Source of the DNA: VXNE01 sp965200505
GTDB lineage: Bacteria > Pseudomonadota > Gammaproteobacteria > Pseudomonadales > Azotimanducaceae
Assembly: GCA_965200505.1 (NCBI GenBank)
Contig: OZ241343.1
Span: forward strand, 1,860,001 to 1,924,000
Direction: 5' to 3'
Length of the DNA: 64,000 nt
The translations under genes were made by a program, and so were the position numbers. A model generated the notes under the pieces. The model saw nothing but the letters and a program-made list of their open reading frames with translations, ran no database searches and was not told the DNA's origin. Each line of letters starts with the position of its first letter. Position 1 is the stretch's first letter. Below, one piece after another: positions 8,163 through 17,344 of this stretch.

Positions 8163-8960
8163 ATGAAGGACAGTCTCGAAGCCGCCATACGATCTGTCAT
8201 CACCGACGCGATGAAGCGCGTTGTGGTCCGAGCCCTTGAGGAAGACCCGTTCGATGGGGCGCACCACGAGGTCGAGAAACCGCTGCATGCTGCGCTCGTG
8301 CCTGAGGATATCTTCAAGGGATCCCACTTCGAACGTCGTTTCGTCACCATCTTCGGCCGTGTCTGGGAGGAGCTCCTTCGGGCCGTCGGCGCCTCCCGCT
8401 TCGGCTGGGCAGCGACGCAACACAGGATAGACGGGCAAATCAAACAAGGTTGCCTCGAGCGCATCCAGCGCATCCTCGACCAACTCGAACACGGCAGGAG
8501 AGATGACGGCCAGCGAGTTAGGCCCAACTGGGAGCAGGAACTCGCGTATGCGAAGGGGGGTGCCGGCGAGTGGCAAGATGTGAGCGTCAACTGCGACGTG
8601 TTCGTCTCGACGTCGCGCGAAGCGCCCGGCCTGGCCTTCGAGCTCAAGGCCGCTCAGCCGAACAGCGACCAAACCAAGGTCAGCAAGGAGAAGCTGCTCA
8701 AGCTCCACTGCATGGAACCCTGTGGGGTGACGGCAGCTTACTTCGCGCTACCGTACAATCCCTATGGAGAAAAGAAGCTCTACAGTTGGTCTTTTCCCAT
8801 GCGCTGGTTTGACATGCGAAACGACGAGTGTGTCCTGATCGGTGACGAGCTATGGGACCGGGTGGGCGGCACCGGAACTTATGACGAGATCATTCGAATA
8901 GCACGGGAAGTCGGGCTTCGCCATCGGGAGCGGATTCGAGACTACATGAACCCGAGCTGA
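8163..8960 (+). CDS. TdeIII-like type II restriction endonuclease
   Basis: This is predicted to cleave DNA lacking the partner's methylation. The 265-residue product looks like the TdeIII family (known members cut GGNCC). It has an N-terminal helical part, a block FERRFVTIFGRVWEELL near residue 59, and a PD-(D/E)XK core: Asp in VNCDVF, then Glu and Lys in LAFELKAAQPNSDQTK at about residues 160-172. The ATG at 8163 is chosen because the upstream part of the open frame (from 7890) overlaps the methyltransferase and does not look coding. It lies between two methyltransferase genes. The family call comes from motif recognition; the recognition sequence cannot be read from the DNA. Confidence 0.8.
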   Translation: MKDSLEAAIRSVITDAMKRVVVRALEEDPFDGAHHEVEKPLHAALVPEDIFKGSHFERRFVTIFGRVWEELLRAVGASRFGWAATQHRIDGQIKQGCLERIQRILDQLEHGRRDDGQRVRPNWEQELAYAKGGAGEWQDVSVNCDVFVSTSREAPGLAFELKAAQPNSDQTKVSKEKLLKLHCMEPCGVTAAYFALPYNPYGEKKLYSWSFPMRWFDMRNDECVLIGDELWDRVGGTGTYDEIIRIAREVGLRHRERIRDYMNPS

Positions 8961-8983
8961 CCTTGAGTTAACTGACGCTTCGA

Positions 8984-10225
8984 TCACCGTTCCTTCGTAC
9001 AAACGAAGATGGATTCAAAAAACTCCCCGCTGCGCCGTCCCGTGCGCCTATTGACGTGCCGTTTCAGAACCACGTCGCACGACAGCGGCAGGTCGTCCAG
9101 AATGTGGGGATAGAGGTCGTGCCGATCCCCGGCGACGATGATGATGGGGCCGCCGGGCACGACGCTTGAGGCGACGTTCCTTAGCACCTCGTGCATGTCT
9201 GAAGCGTAGGCCCTCTGTGCTTTCTTGCTCTGTCCGAGCGACGCGGCCCCGATCTCTTGCTCGCTGCGGTCGGCAAAGCCGAGCAGTTCATAGGCGTAGC
9301 GGTGCTGCTCGTGGTAGTCAATCAGACCGACGTAGGGAGGGCTGGTTATGACACCATCTATGCCTGCAATGGACGCATTGCGGCTGTCGGCATTGATGCA
9401 CTGAACATGGGCGGTTGTGCGTAGTTGGGCGAACTCCTCCACGCGCCGCAGGCCGTCGGCCGCGTAGCGTTGGAGGAACTTGAAGGCAGTCTGTGTAGGT
9501 TCGCATGTCCGGCTATGTTTGTAGCACCAATAGGGCTGCGTGGTAGGCTCTTTCGGAAAGTCCAGGTCGAAATGGGTGGTCAACCGTGCCGATCTGGCTG
9601 CCCGACATAGCACGACGTTCAAGAAGTCCCCATACTCGTAGTTCGAGGTCAAGCCGCGGAACGTCAGCAGCTCATCCAATGCTTGCGGCGCAAACCACGC
9701 ATTGAGGTACTCGTTGTTGGTGGAGCGAGCGGCGCCACACGTCGATTCACCTAGAAGTAGTTGACCCGACTGATTAGTCTGCCGTGCTGTCTTGTCGATG
9801 ATGTCCGACACTTCCTTCCGCAACGTAGGCAGATCGTATCGCCCCGTCTTGACGTTAGTCATCATTACGTTGAAGGAAGAGATGTCATAGCCGATGGCGT
9901 GTACGCCAAGTTCGTTTGCTTGCACGAGCGTGGTGCCAGAACCGGAGAACGGGTCGAGCACGGTCATGCCCGGTTTGAAGAACCGGCGTAGAAATACTTC
10001 GACAAGCTGTGGAATGTATTTGCCGAGATAGGGGTGGAGACGATGAACATGCTTTGTCCTCTCACGCTCGGGCAGTTGCTTTTCCGTCCAGTTGAGATTG
10101 ATGTCCTCCAGTGGCGTCATTGGCCCTACGCTAGCGGGCCGCGTTGGTTGAGCGGCACCGTAGAGCGGCACACGTTTCTCTGCCGACGTGTGGTGCAGCG
10201 TGAAATTGGCCGGCGCTGTTGTCAT
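8984..10225 (-). CDS. DNA methyltransferase, motif I before motif IV
   Basis: This is a second DNA methyltransferase, convergent with the endonuclease gene (23 bases between stops). The 413-residue product has the AdoMet motif DPFSGSGTT near residue 95 and the catalytic VITSPPYVGLIDYHE near residue 300, so its motif order is opposite to that of the first enzyme. A conserved-looking block ERERTKHVHRLHPYLGK precedes motif I. A later ATG at 10120 would drop 35 poorly conserved residues and may be the true start; neither start has a clear ribosome binding site. GC is noticeably low: 31 of 60 bases at 9841-9900. It probably protects the second strand or half of an asymmetric site, or is a stand-alone modification enzyme. 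Confidence 0.85.
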   Translation of the reverse strand: MTTAPANFTLHHTSAEKRVPLYGAAQPTRPASVGPMTPLEDINLNWTEKQLPERERTKHVHRLHPYLGKYIPQLVEVFLRRFFKPGMTVLDPFSGSGTTLVQANELGVHAIGYDISSFNVMMTNVKTGRYDLPTLRKEVSDIIDKTARQTNQSGQLLLGESTCGAARSTNNEYLNAWFAPQALDELLTFRGLTSNYEYGDFLNVVLCRAARSARLTTHFDLDFPKEPTTQPYWCYKHSRTCEPTQTAFKFLQRYAADGLRRVEEFAQLRTTAHVQCINADSRNASIAGIDGVITSPPYVGLIDYHEQHRYAYELLGFADRSEQEIGAASLGQSKKAQRAYASDMHEVLRNVASSVVPGGPIIIVAGDRHDLYPHILDDLPLSCDVVLKRHVNRRTGRRSGEFFESIFVCTKER

Positions 10226-10333
10226 CGAGGTCTTGAAGGGCGATGTCGTGTGGTGCGCGCCAGCGGTCTGAAACGTGGCGCTCTCCTAGGGCAGTTTACA
10301 ACGGCGGGGGTCGCAAGAACCGACACGACGACG

Positions 10334-11329
10334 CTACCGCTTAGCGGCGCCGCGGTCGCTCACCAAGCGGAGCAAGCTCGCCGCCATCGAGTCGGCCGAG
10401 CCCTCCAACGTTTCAACCCCGGGCCAGCTATTGAGCCATGTGTGCTGGCGCTTGGCGAGTTGTCGGGTAGCGGTGATGGCCGCTTGGCGGGCGGTGGCAA
10501 AGTCCCATTCGCCGTCGAGGTGGCGCCATAGCTGCCGATAGCCCACGGCGCGCATGGACGGCTGCGCCGCCGTGACGCCCGGCAGCGTCCGCAAATGCCG
10601 CACCTCGTCCAAGAAGCCACGCTCCAGCATGGCGTCCAGCCGCGCCTCGATGCGCTGCGCCAAGCACTGGCGTGGCCTGTCGATGGCCACCTCGACGAGT
10701 TCAATGCCCAGGCGTTGGCGTACCGGCACACCGGCTTGCGTGTGCCACTCCGAAAGCGGCCGGCCGGTCGTCTCGGCCACTTCGAGGGCCCGTTGAATGC
10801 GCTGCGGATCATTGGGGTGGATGCGTTGGGCGGCGGCCGGGTCGATGCGGGCCAGTTCGTCATGCAACGCCGGCCACCCCACCTTCGCCGCCCGGTCGGC
10901 CAACGCCGCGCGAACCTCGCTGGATGCCGACGGCAGCGCGGACAAGCCATCCCGAAGTGCCTTGAAGTAGAGCATCGTGCCACCCACGAGCACCGGCAGC
11001 TGGCCGCGCTCGATGGCTTCCAGGACGACCGCGTCGGCAACGGCCACGAAGTCCGCGGCGGAGAACGGCTCGGCGGGATGCCGCACATCGATCAGCGCAT
11101 GGGGATGGCGAGCGAGCGTCGCCGGGTCTGGCTTCGCCGTGCCGATGTCCATGCCGCGATACACCATCGCGGAGTCCACGCTGATGAGCGCCACGTCTGT
11201 GCGGTGCGCCAACGTGAGGGCCACTTCGGTTTTGCCGGAAGCCGTCGGCCCCATGATGCAGAGGGCGGTTCGGCACCCCTCGGCGTCACGCGGTGGAGGG
11301 GGCGGCGACGCTGGGTCGCTCACGCTCAC
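10334..11329 (-). CDS. miaA: tRNA dimethylallyltransferase
   Basis: MiaA transfers a dimethylallyl group to N6 of A37 in tRNAs that read codons starting with U. The 331-residue product has the P-loop GPTASGKTEVAL near residue 27, the DSAMVYRGMDIGTAKP block, and VGGTMLYFKAL. The N-terminal 20 or so residues before the P-loop are proline-rich and not conserved; a later start is possible. It follows mutL by 13 bases in the usual mutL-miaA order. hfq, which often follows, is not present; the restriction-modification locus is there instead. Confidence 0.96.
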   Translation of the reverse strand: MSVSDPASPPPPPRDAEGCRTALCIMGPTASGKTEVALTLAHRTDVALISVDSAMVYRGMDIGTAKPDPATLARHPHALIDVRHPAEPFSAADFVAVADAVVLEAIERGQLPVLVGGTMLYFKALRDGLSALPSASSEVRAALADRAAKVGWPALHDELARIDPAAAQRIHPNDPQRIQRALEVAETTGRPLSEWHTQAGVPVRQRLGIELVEVAIDRPRQCLAQRIEARLDAMLERGFLDEVRHLRTLPGVTAAQPSMRAVGYRQLWRHLDGEWDFATARQAAITATRQLAKRQHTWLNSWPGVETLEGSADSMAASLLRLVSDRGAAKR

Positions 11330-11342
11330 GGCAGCCGTGCCG

Positions 11343-13073
11343 TCACTGCCCGCGCAGGAACAAGCGGTCGAACTCGGCGAGGCTCTGCGTCAAGTAAGTC
11401 GGGCGGCCGTGGTTGCACTGGCCGGCGTTCGGGGTGGTCTCCATTTCGCGCAGCAAGGCGTTCATTTCCGGCACGCTGAGCGTTCGATTGGCGCGGATCG
11501 AGCGGTGGCAGGCCATGCTCGCAAGCACTTCGTGGGAACGGGCGCGGATGGCGTCGCTGCCGCCGAACTCCGCGATTTCCGCCAAGAGATCACGCGCCAG
11601 CGCCTCGCTGTCCGTGTCCGCCAAGAGGCGCGGCGTCTGCCGCACCACGAGGCTCTTTGGCCCAGTGCGTTCCACCACCAATCCGAAGGCCGCCAGCGCG
11701 TCGGTGTGAGCTTCCGCCAGCTCCGCCTCGCGGGGCGTCACATCGAAGGCCACCGGCACCAGCAAGCGCTGCCCCACCAACGCGCCGGCCTCGTAGTCCG
11801 CCTTGAGCTTCTCGTAGGTGATGCGCTCGTGGGCGGCATGCATGTCCACCACCACCAGCCCGTCGCGGTTCTGGCTCAACACGTAAGCGCCGTGCAACTG
11901 CGCCAGCGCATAGCCGAGCGGCGCGTCGTCATCTTGCGCGAGCGCCCGATCCTGCACTTGCGGCCGTTGCCCCTCGAACTCCGAGACCAGCCGCGCCAAG
12001 CTCATGGCGCCCTGTCTGTCGCCCCGCGGTTTGTCGCCAAGCAACGGGCGCCGTGATGTGGACACCGGCGCCGGCGCATCGCCCGGCCGCGTGGTGTCGA
12101 GCAAACGATGCAGGGCGGCGAAGATGAAGTCGTGAACCCGTCGGGCGTCGCGGAAACGCACTTCGTGTTTCGTGGGGTGGACGTTGACGTCGACGCCGGC
12201 CGGATCGAGTTCCAGAAACAGCGCGAACACCGGATGGCGCCCGTGGAACAACACGTCTCGATAGGCTTGGCGCACGGCATGGCCCACGAGCTTGTCCCTC
12301 ACCGGGCGGCCGTTCACGAAAAAGAACTGTTCCGTCGCCTGTGCCCGCGAGTAGGTCGGCAGGCCCACCCAGCCCATGAGGCGCAGGTCGCCGGCGCTCG
12401 CTTCCACCGCGCAAGCCTGCTCCAGGAACTGCGCCGGCAGCACATCCGCCACGCGGCCCTCAAGCCCACGCCCAGTGGTCAACCGCTCCGTCACCCTGGC
12501 GCCGTGGCGCAGCTCGAAGCCCACTTCCGGCCGCGCCAGCGCTTGCCGGCGCAACACGTCGCCCACATGGGCGGCTTCGGTGCGCTCCGCCTTCAGGAAC
12601 TTGCGCCGCGCCGGCGTGTTGTAGAACAAGTCCGCCACTTCCACCGTGGTGCCGCGCGGATGTGGCGCGGGGCCGCCGCCTTGCTCCTCGCCGCCGGCGA
12701 TGGTGAGCTTGGCGCCACCATCACCGCCCGTCGCCGAGACGATGGACAACCGGGCCACGGAGGCGATGCTCGCCAGCGCTTCGCCGCGGAAACCCAAAGT
12801 GTTGATGCGCTCCAAGTCTGCCGTGGCTTCGATTTTGCTGGTGGCGAAGCGGCTCACCGCCAAACGCAGGTCCTCGGCGTCCATGCCGCAGCCATCGTCG
12901 CGCACCACGATGCGTTTCACGCCGCCGCCCTCGATGGTCACGGTGATGGCGCCGGCATCGGCGTCAAGGCTGTTCTCCAAGAGCTCCTTCACGATGGACG
13001 CCGGCCGTTCCACCACCTCGCCGGCGGCAATCTGGTTGGCGACGAACTCCGGGAGTTTGCGGATGCGCGGCAT
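11343..13073 (-). CDS. mutL: DNA mismatch repair protein MutL
   Basis: MutL couples MutS recognition to strand incision. The 576-residue product has the GHKL ATPase domain (ENSLDADAG, DDGCGM, TLGFRGEALASI) and a C-terminal dimerisation domain. The C-terminal part contains DMHAAHERITYE, which fits the endonuclease motif DxHA(x)2E(x)4E, plus ACHRSIRA and a CNHGRP block, so it is likely a nicking MutL like those of bacteria without MutH. It is the third gene of the amiB-mutL-miaA run; amiB ends seven bases after... that is, upstream of, its start. Confidence 0.96.
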   Translation of the reverse strand: MPRIRKLPEFVANQIAAGEVVERPASIVKELLENSLDADAGAITVTIEGGGVKRIVVRDDGCGMDAEDLRLAVSRFATSKIEATADLERINTLGFRGEALASIASVARLSIVSATGGDGGAKLTIAGGEEQGGGPAPHPRGTTVEVADLFYNTPARRKFLKAERTEAAHVGDVLRRQALARPEVGFELRHGARVTERLTTGRGLEGRVADVLPAQFLEQACAVEASAGDLRLMGWVGLPTYSRAQATEQFFFVNGRPVRDKLVGHAVRQAYRDVLFHGRHPVFALFLELDPAGVDVNVHPTKHEVRFRDARRVHDFIFAALHRLLDTTRPGDAPAPVSTSRRPLLGDKPRGDRQGAMSLARLVSEFEGQRPQVQDRALAQDDDAPLGYALAQLHGAYVLSQNRDGLVVVDMHAAHERITYEKLKADYEAGALVGQRLLVPVAFDVTPREAELAEAHTDALAAFGLVVERTGPKSLVVRQTPRLLADTDSEALARDLLAEIAEFGGSDAIRARSHEVLASMACHRSIRANRTLSVPEMNALLREMETTPNAGQCNHGRPTYLTQSLAEFDRLFLRGQ

Positions 13074-13079
13074 GGGCCG

Positions 13080-14390
13080 TCAGGAACCGCGCGGAATCAC
13101 CAGCACTTGCCCCACTCGGATGGTGTCTCCCGTGAGGCCGTTGGCGGCGCGCAACATGCCGGCCGACACCCGATAACGCGCGGCGATGGCGGAAATCGTA
13201 TCGCCCCGGCCGGTGGTGTGGCGCAGTTCCCGCCCCAGCGCGGCGATGGCCGTGCCCGGCGGTGGGTTGCGCACCATGTAGCCGCGAATGCCGTCCGCGA
13301 TGGCCTTGGCGATCTTGCGCTGGTGGCTGGCGGTGGCTAGGAGGCGCGCTTCCTGGGGATTCGACAAGAAGCCAGTCTCCACCAAAATGGACGGCACGTC
13401 CGGGGATTTCAACACGGCGAACGCCGCCTGTTCCACGCGACGCTTGTGCATCCGCGCCACCCCCGAGAGCGAACCGACCACCGCCTGCCCCACATCCAGG
13501 CTGGCGCGCAGGGTGCCGTCCATCGAGAGGTCGATGAGCACGGACGCGAGGTCATCATCCTTGTCGTGCAGCGACACCGGGCCCACGCCGCCGATCAGGT
13601 CCGATCGGTTCGCCCGGTCGGCAAGATGGCGCGCCATCTCGGAAGAGGCGCCGCGATCCGAAAGCGCGTAAACCGACGCGCCCCGAACGCTCGCCAGCCG
13701 GAAGGCGTCCGCGTGGATGGAGACGAACAGGTCCGCCCGCTGCTGGCGGGCGATTTGGGCGCGCCGACGCAGCGGCACGTAGTAATCGCCGGAGCGCACC
13801 AACACGGCTTTGAAGCCATCCACGGCACCGAGTTCCCGCTGCACCCGCTTGGCGATGGACAGCACGATGTCCTTCTCGTAAGCGCCGGTGGGGGCGATGG
13901 CCCCGGGGTCGTCGCCGCCATGCCCGGCATCCACCGCGATGAGCACATCCCGTTCCTCAGCCGGCTGCGGAGCGATGCGTGGCTTGCGTGGCGTTTCCGG
14001 CGCATAGAGGTCCACCACCAAGCGATGGCCGTATGGCTCGATGGGCTGCAGCGTGAAGTGTTTGGGCCGCGCCGCCTGTGCCATGTCCAGCACCACGCGA
14101 TGGGTGCCGCCAAGCCGCCGCCCCAAGCGAATCCGCAGGATGGAATCGCCCTTCGGCTTCGGGGCCTTGAAACCGCGTTGCGGGCGCGTCTTCTTCAGAT
14201 CGATGACCACGCGGTGCGGGTTCTTCAGCGTGAACACCTTGTAGCGCACGGCTGCGTTGGTGTCGAACACGACGCGGGTGTGATCCGGCGCTTGGTGGGT
14301 GCGGATGCCTTCGAGGTCCACACCGAGGGCCGCCGGTGCCCAAGCCATCAGGGCGGGCACGATGAGCGCTTTCGCCACGGGGGGTGCCAT
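13080..14390 (-). CDS. amiB: N-acetylmuramoyl-L-alanine amidase with AMIN and LysM domains
   Basis: This periplasmic zinc amidase cleaves septal peptidoglycan for cell separation. The 436-residue product has a hydrophobic N-terminal export signal ending near MAWAPAALG and an AMIN domain (about 30-125) that targets the septum. An Amidase_3 domain follows (about 145-370), with DAGHGG, the GAYEKD glutamate, SIHADAF and VETGFLSN as the zinc and catalytic motifs. A C-terminal LysM domain has GDTISAIAARYRVS. The open frame runs upstream to 14729 across tsaE and is not credible there. ATG 14390 is used; GTG 14426 would add an RR pair and could make a Tat-like signal. Located directly before mutL, as in many gammaproteobacteria. 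Confidence 0.93.
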   Translation of the reverse strand: MAPPVAKALIVPALMAWAPAALGVDLEGIRTHQAPDHTRVVFDTNAAVRYKVFTLKNPHRVVIDLKKTRPQRGFKAPKPKGDSILRIRLGRRLGGTHRVVLDMAQAARPKHFTLQPIEPYGHRLVVDLYAPETPRKPRIAPQPAEERDVLIAVDAGHGGDDPGAIAPTGAYEKDIVLSIAKRVQRELGAVDGFKAVLVRSGDYYVPLRRRAQIARQQRADLFVSIHADAFRLASVRGASVYALSDRGASSEMARHLADRANRSDLIGGVGPVSLHDKDDDLASVLIDLSMDGTLRASLDVGQAVVGSLSGVARMHKRRVEQAAFAVLKSPDVPSILVETGFLSNPQEARLLATASHQRKIAKAIADGIRGYMVRNPPPGTAIAALGRELRHTTGRGDTISAIAARYRVSAGMLRAANGLTGDTIRVGQVLVIPRGS

Positions 14391-14490
14391 GCGCCGCGCC
14401 CAGCCCAGCAAACGACGGCCGCCCCACACGAGTGACGGCGTCGTACGCCAAACTTGCTCGGTTGCCGCGCCGCGGCGTGTTGCGGGGTCG

Positions 14491-14952
14491 CTAGGGTCGC
14501 TGCGCCGCCGAGCGATGGTCCACCATTTCAAGCAATCTGCCCTCGTCCGCCATCGCCAACGCGATGTCCACGTCCGGCGTCGGCAAACGGTCGCCCCCCC
14601 GCTCTGGCCACTCCACCAACTTAAGCGCCACGTCCGCCAACAGTTCATCGATGCCGATGAAGGACAACTCTTCCGGATCTGCGATTCGGTAGAAGTCGAA
14701 ATGATAAACCTTTCGCCCCAAAAACTCATATGGTTCCAGCAACGTGTAAGTGGGGCTCTTCACCGAGCCGAGGTGCCCAAGGCCGCGCAGCACACCCCGC
14801 GCGAGGGTGGTTTTGCCGGCGCCCAGCTGCCCGCGCAGGAAGATGAGTTCGGTGTTGAGCCCGGCGGCGAGTTGGACGCCCCAACGCAACGTCTCCGCCT
14901 CAGACGGCAGGTGGATGCTCCGCGCCGGCACGGTGGCGGTCATTCTTCGCAC
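14491..14952 (-). CDS. tsaE: tRNA threonylcarbamoyladenosine biosynthesis ATPase TsaE
   Basis: TsaE works with TsaB and TsaD to make t6A37 in tRNAs reading ANN codons. The 153-residue product has family length. It contains the P-loop LRGQLGAGKTTLARGVLRGLG, then SPTYTLLEPY and VYHFDFYRIADPEEL, all diagnostic. Its start overlaps the end of nnr by 13 bases, so the two are likely translationally coupled. amiB follows after about 100 bases. Confidence 0.95.
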   Translation of the reverse strand: MRRMTATVPARSIHLPSEAETLRWGVQLAAGLNTELIFLRGQLGAGKTTLARGVLRGLGHLGSVKSPTYTLLEPYEFLGRKVYHFDFYRIADPEELSFIGIDELLADVALKLVEWPERGGDRLPTPDVDIALAMADEGRLLEMVDHRSAAQRP

Positions 14953-16385
14953 CAGAGGTGGTCGATGACGTCCGTCGCCACCAAGGGCCTCGGTCCGAGC
15001 CGCGCCGCGGCGGCATCTCCCGCCAACGCATGGAGGCAGATGCCGGCCGCGGTGGCCGCGGGAAGGTCTTGCCCCTGCGCGATCAAGCCCGCCACCACGC
15101 CGGTGAGCACGTCGCCGGCACCGGCGGTGGCAAGGCCGGGATTGCCGAAGATGCAGAGCCCCTTGAGCACCCCCCGCTCCGCCACCAACGTGCCGGCACC
15201 TTTCAGCGCCACGACGTTGCCGTGCCGCTGCGAGAGTTCCCGCGCCGCGGCCGGCCGATCCTCCACCTTGGCCAAGCCGAGAAGCCGCGCCGCCTCGCCC
15301 GGATGCGGCGTCATCACGCTGTGCGGCGGCACGGCGCGGCCGGCGCCGGCGATGAGGTTCAAGCCGTCCGCATCGATGACCAACGGTTTGCCGACGCCAA
15401 GCGCCTCTTCAAGCAATCGCGCGCCCCAATCACCTTGCCCAAGCCCGGGGCCGATGGCGATGACGGTACACACGGCCAACAAATCTCCCACGCCCTCGCC
15501 TTCCGCCACGCCGCGCACCATCAACTCCGGCCGACGGGCGAGGATGGCCGCGCAGTGTTCCGGCCGGGTCGCGACGCTGACCAGCCCGGCGCCGGTGCGC
15601 AACGCCGCTTCGCCGGCCAGCAGCGCGGCACCGCCCATGCCGTGATCGCCGCCGATGACGAGCACATGCCCAAAGCGGTTCTTGTGTGCGGAAGGCAGAC
15701 GCTCGCTGCGCCGGGGCACATCGAGGATGGGAAGGCCCGCCGCCGCGTCATAGGTCTCCGGCGGCACACCCAGCGGGTCGAACACCAGCTCACCCGCGCA
15801 ATCCACGCCGGCACCGGTGCGCAGGCCAAGCTTCTCGCCTATGAACGTGACAGTCACATCAGCCGTCACCGCCACGCCCAAGCGCTCGCCCGTGTCCGCG
15901 GCGATGCCGCTCGGCAGATCCACGGCGACGGTGGGTGCGGCATGGGCGTTGATGGCTTCAATGGCCGCGGCGTAGGCTGGCCGCACCGCGCCGGCCGCGC
16001 CGGTGCCGAGCAGCGCATCCACCACCACGTCCCCCGCAATGGCGGCATCTTCGGCGAAGGCGTGGGTTGAAACACCCACGGACCGCGCCCAATCCCGGGC
16101 GGTGGCGGCATCGCCCTTGAGTTTGGCGGCGTCGCCCACCTGCAAGACCTGCACGTCCAGCCCGGCTTCGCTGGCCAAACCGGCCACGATGTAGCCATCG
16201 CCGGCATTGTTGCCAGCCCCACAGAAGATGGTGATGCCATGCGCCACCGGCCACCGCCGCCGCGCCTCGTCGAACACGGCGCGCCCCGCCCGCTTCATCA
16301 GGACAATGCCGGCGATCCCCCCCGCGATGGCAGCGCGATCCAGCGCCCGGGCTTCAGCGGCCGTGTACACCTTGTTGGGCGGCAT
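14940..16385 (-). CDS. nnr: Bifunctional NAD(P)H-hydrate epimerase / ADP-dependent dehydratase
   Basis: This enzyme repairs hydrated NADH and NADPH. The N-terminal epimerase domain (about 1-210) has FCGAGNNAGDGYIVAGL and VDALLGTGAAG. The C-terminal ribokinase-like dehydratase (about 225-480) has VIGGDHGMGGAALLAGEA, PLVIDADGLN, TPHPGEAARLLG and TAGAGDVLTGV. The product is 481 residues from the ATG at 16385, which gives MPPNKVYTAAEARALD, the usual YjeF start. The open frame extends to 16439 but the extra residues look unrelated. It heads the nnr-tsaE-amiB-mutL-miaA block. Confidence 0.95.
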   Translation of the reverse strand: MPPNKVYTAAEARALDRAAIAGGIAGIVLMKRAGRAVFDEARRRWPVAHGITIFCGAGNNAGDGYIVAGLASEAGLDVQVLQVGDAAKLKGDAATARDWARSVGVSTHAFAEDAAIAGDVVVDALLGTGAAGAVRPAYAAAIEAINAHAAPTVAVDLPSGIAADTGERLGVAVTADVTVTFIGEKLGLRTGAGVDCAGELVFDPLGVPPETYDAAAGLPILDVPRRSERLPSAHKNRFGHVLVIGGDHGMGGAALLAGEAALRTGAGLVSVATRPEHCAAILARRPELMVRGVAEGEGVGDLLAVCTVIAIGPGLGQGDWGARLLEEALGVGKPLVIDADGLNLIAGAGRAVPPHSVMTPHPGEAARLLGLAKVEDRPAAARELSQRHGNVVALKGAGTLVAERGVLKGLCIFGNPGLATAGAGDVLTGVVAGLIAQGQDLPAATAAGICLHALAGDAAAARLGPRPLVATDVIDHLWCEE

Positions 16386-16455
16386 GGCTTGCAGGATAGC
16401 GTGTGCGCTTACACCGCGTGGCACCGGCCCACGCCGCATCCGCCAAACGAGTGCA

Positions 16456-16875
16456 TTACGGCGAGTGCGGTACCGGTCGCCAGCGATCCAGCTTGTATGT
16501 CACCACCGCGGTGGCCACTTCTTCGCCTTGCGGGTTCGTCACGGACACGTCGCCCACGGAAATCGTGCCGCCGCGGCGGCGCACGGTGGCGGTGGCGGTG
16601 AGGTCGGTGGCCACGGCCAACTGCAGGAAGTTGATGGTGAAGCCCACGGTGGCGCCGCGCGCTTGGGGCGATACTGTGGGGAGCGACCAGAACGCGGCGG
16701 TGGCGGCCGTATCGACCAGTGCGCTGATGGCGCCGCCGTGAATGCGCCCGATCCCCAACGCCGGGCGGTACGGCATCCGCACGACCACGCGATCTGGCTC
16801 GCTGTGTACGAGTTCGATGCCGAGCAGGGCGGCAAAGCTCTCCTCGGCGATGGCCTTCACACGGGGCGCGGACAC
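16456..16875 (-). CDS. PaaI-like hotdog-fold thioesterase
   Basis: This is predicted to hydrolyse acyl-CoA thioesters; the substrate is unknown. The 139-residue product has the hotdog signature GIGRIHGGAISALVDTAATAAFWS (HGG with the downstream aspartate) and a C-terminal strand pattern typical of the PaaI/4HBT group. GTG 16875 is chosen because it lies five bases after the stop of the upstream gene; the open frame to 16944 overlaps that gene. It forms a two-gene unit with the NTF2-like gene and is 71 bases upstream of nnr. Confidence 0.82.
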   Translation of the reverse strand: MSAPRVKAIAEESFAALLGIELVHSEPDRVVVRMPYRPALGIGRIHGGAISALVDTAATAAFWSLPTVSPQARGATVGFTINFLQLAVATDLTATATVRRRGGTISVGDVSVTNPQGEEVATAVVTYKLDRWRPVPHSP

Positions 16876-16880
16876 GGCGG

Positions 16881-17258
16881 CTAGCGCAGAAAGCTGGAGC
16901 GGAATTGGATGCCCCAGCGCCCCGCCATGCAGGTGGCGATCCAAAGCGTGTCGAAGCGGTTGTAGATCGTGCCGTTCGCGTGGCAGCGGGCCACCGTCAT
17001 GGCGAGATGCACCTTGTCCGTCCCCACATGAACGGCCTCGATGGTCTCCACCACGCTGTGGTGCCAGCCTTCCTCGTCAAGCCGGGCAGCCCCGCCCCGG
17101 CTGCGTTCCAGAAACACCTCCCGGTCGGCGATGGTGGTGAAGGCGCCGTTGGCGAGGCGCACATGGGGGTAGTTGAGCGCATCCGCCAGCGCTTCGTGGC
17201 GCTGCGCGTTGAAGGCCTCGATGAAGCGCTCGGCGGCCGCAATCGCCTCGTCTCGCAT
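16881..17258 (-). CDS. NTF2-like (SnoaL-type) protein
   Basis: The 125-residue product has the pattern of the NTF2-like cone fold: an N-terminal helix (AAERFIEAFNAQRHEAL), NYPHVRLANGAFTTIADRE, a helix and then three strands ending DTLWIATCMAGRWGIQFRSSF. Such proteins can be small-molecule isomerases or binding proteins, or have no catalysis; nothing here decides. It is transcribed with the thioesterase gene, with a five-base gap, and is divergent from the FAD oxidase gene at 17345. Confidence 0.72.
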   Translation of the reverse strand: MRDEAIAAAERFIEAFNAQRHEALADALNYPHVRLANGAFTTIADREVFLERSRGGAARLDEEGWHHSVVETIEAVHVGTDKVHLAMTVARCHANGTIYNRFDTLWIATCMAGRWGIQFRSSFLR

Positions 17259-17344
17259 GAATCCCCCAAGTTCACGGCGGCTCGGAGCGCCACCTGCCCT
17301 CGCCCATGTTAGCTTAGGCGCAGTCGAGCGAGTTCGAGGACACC

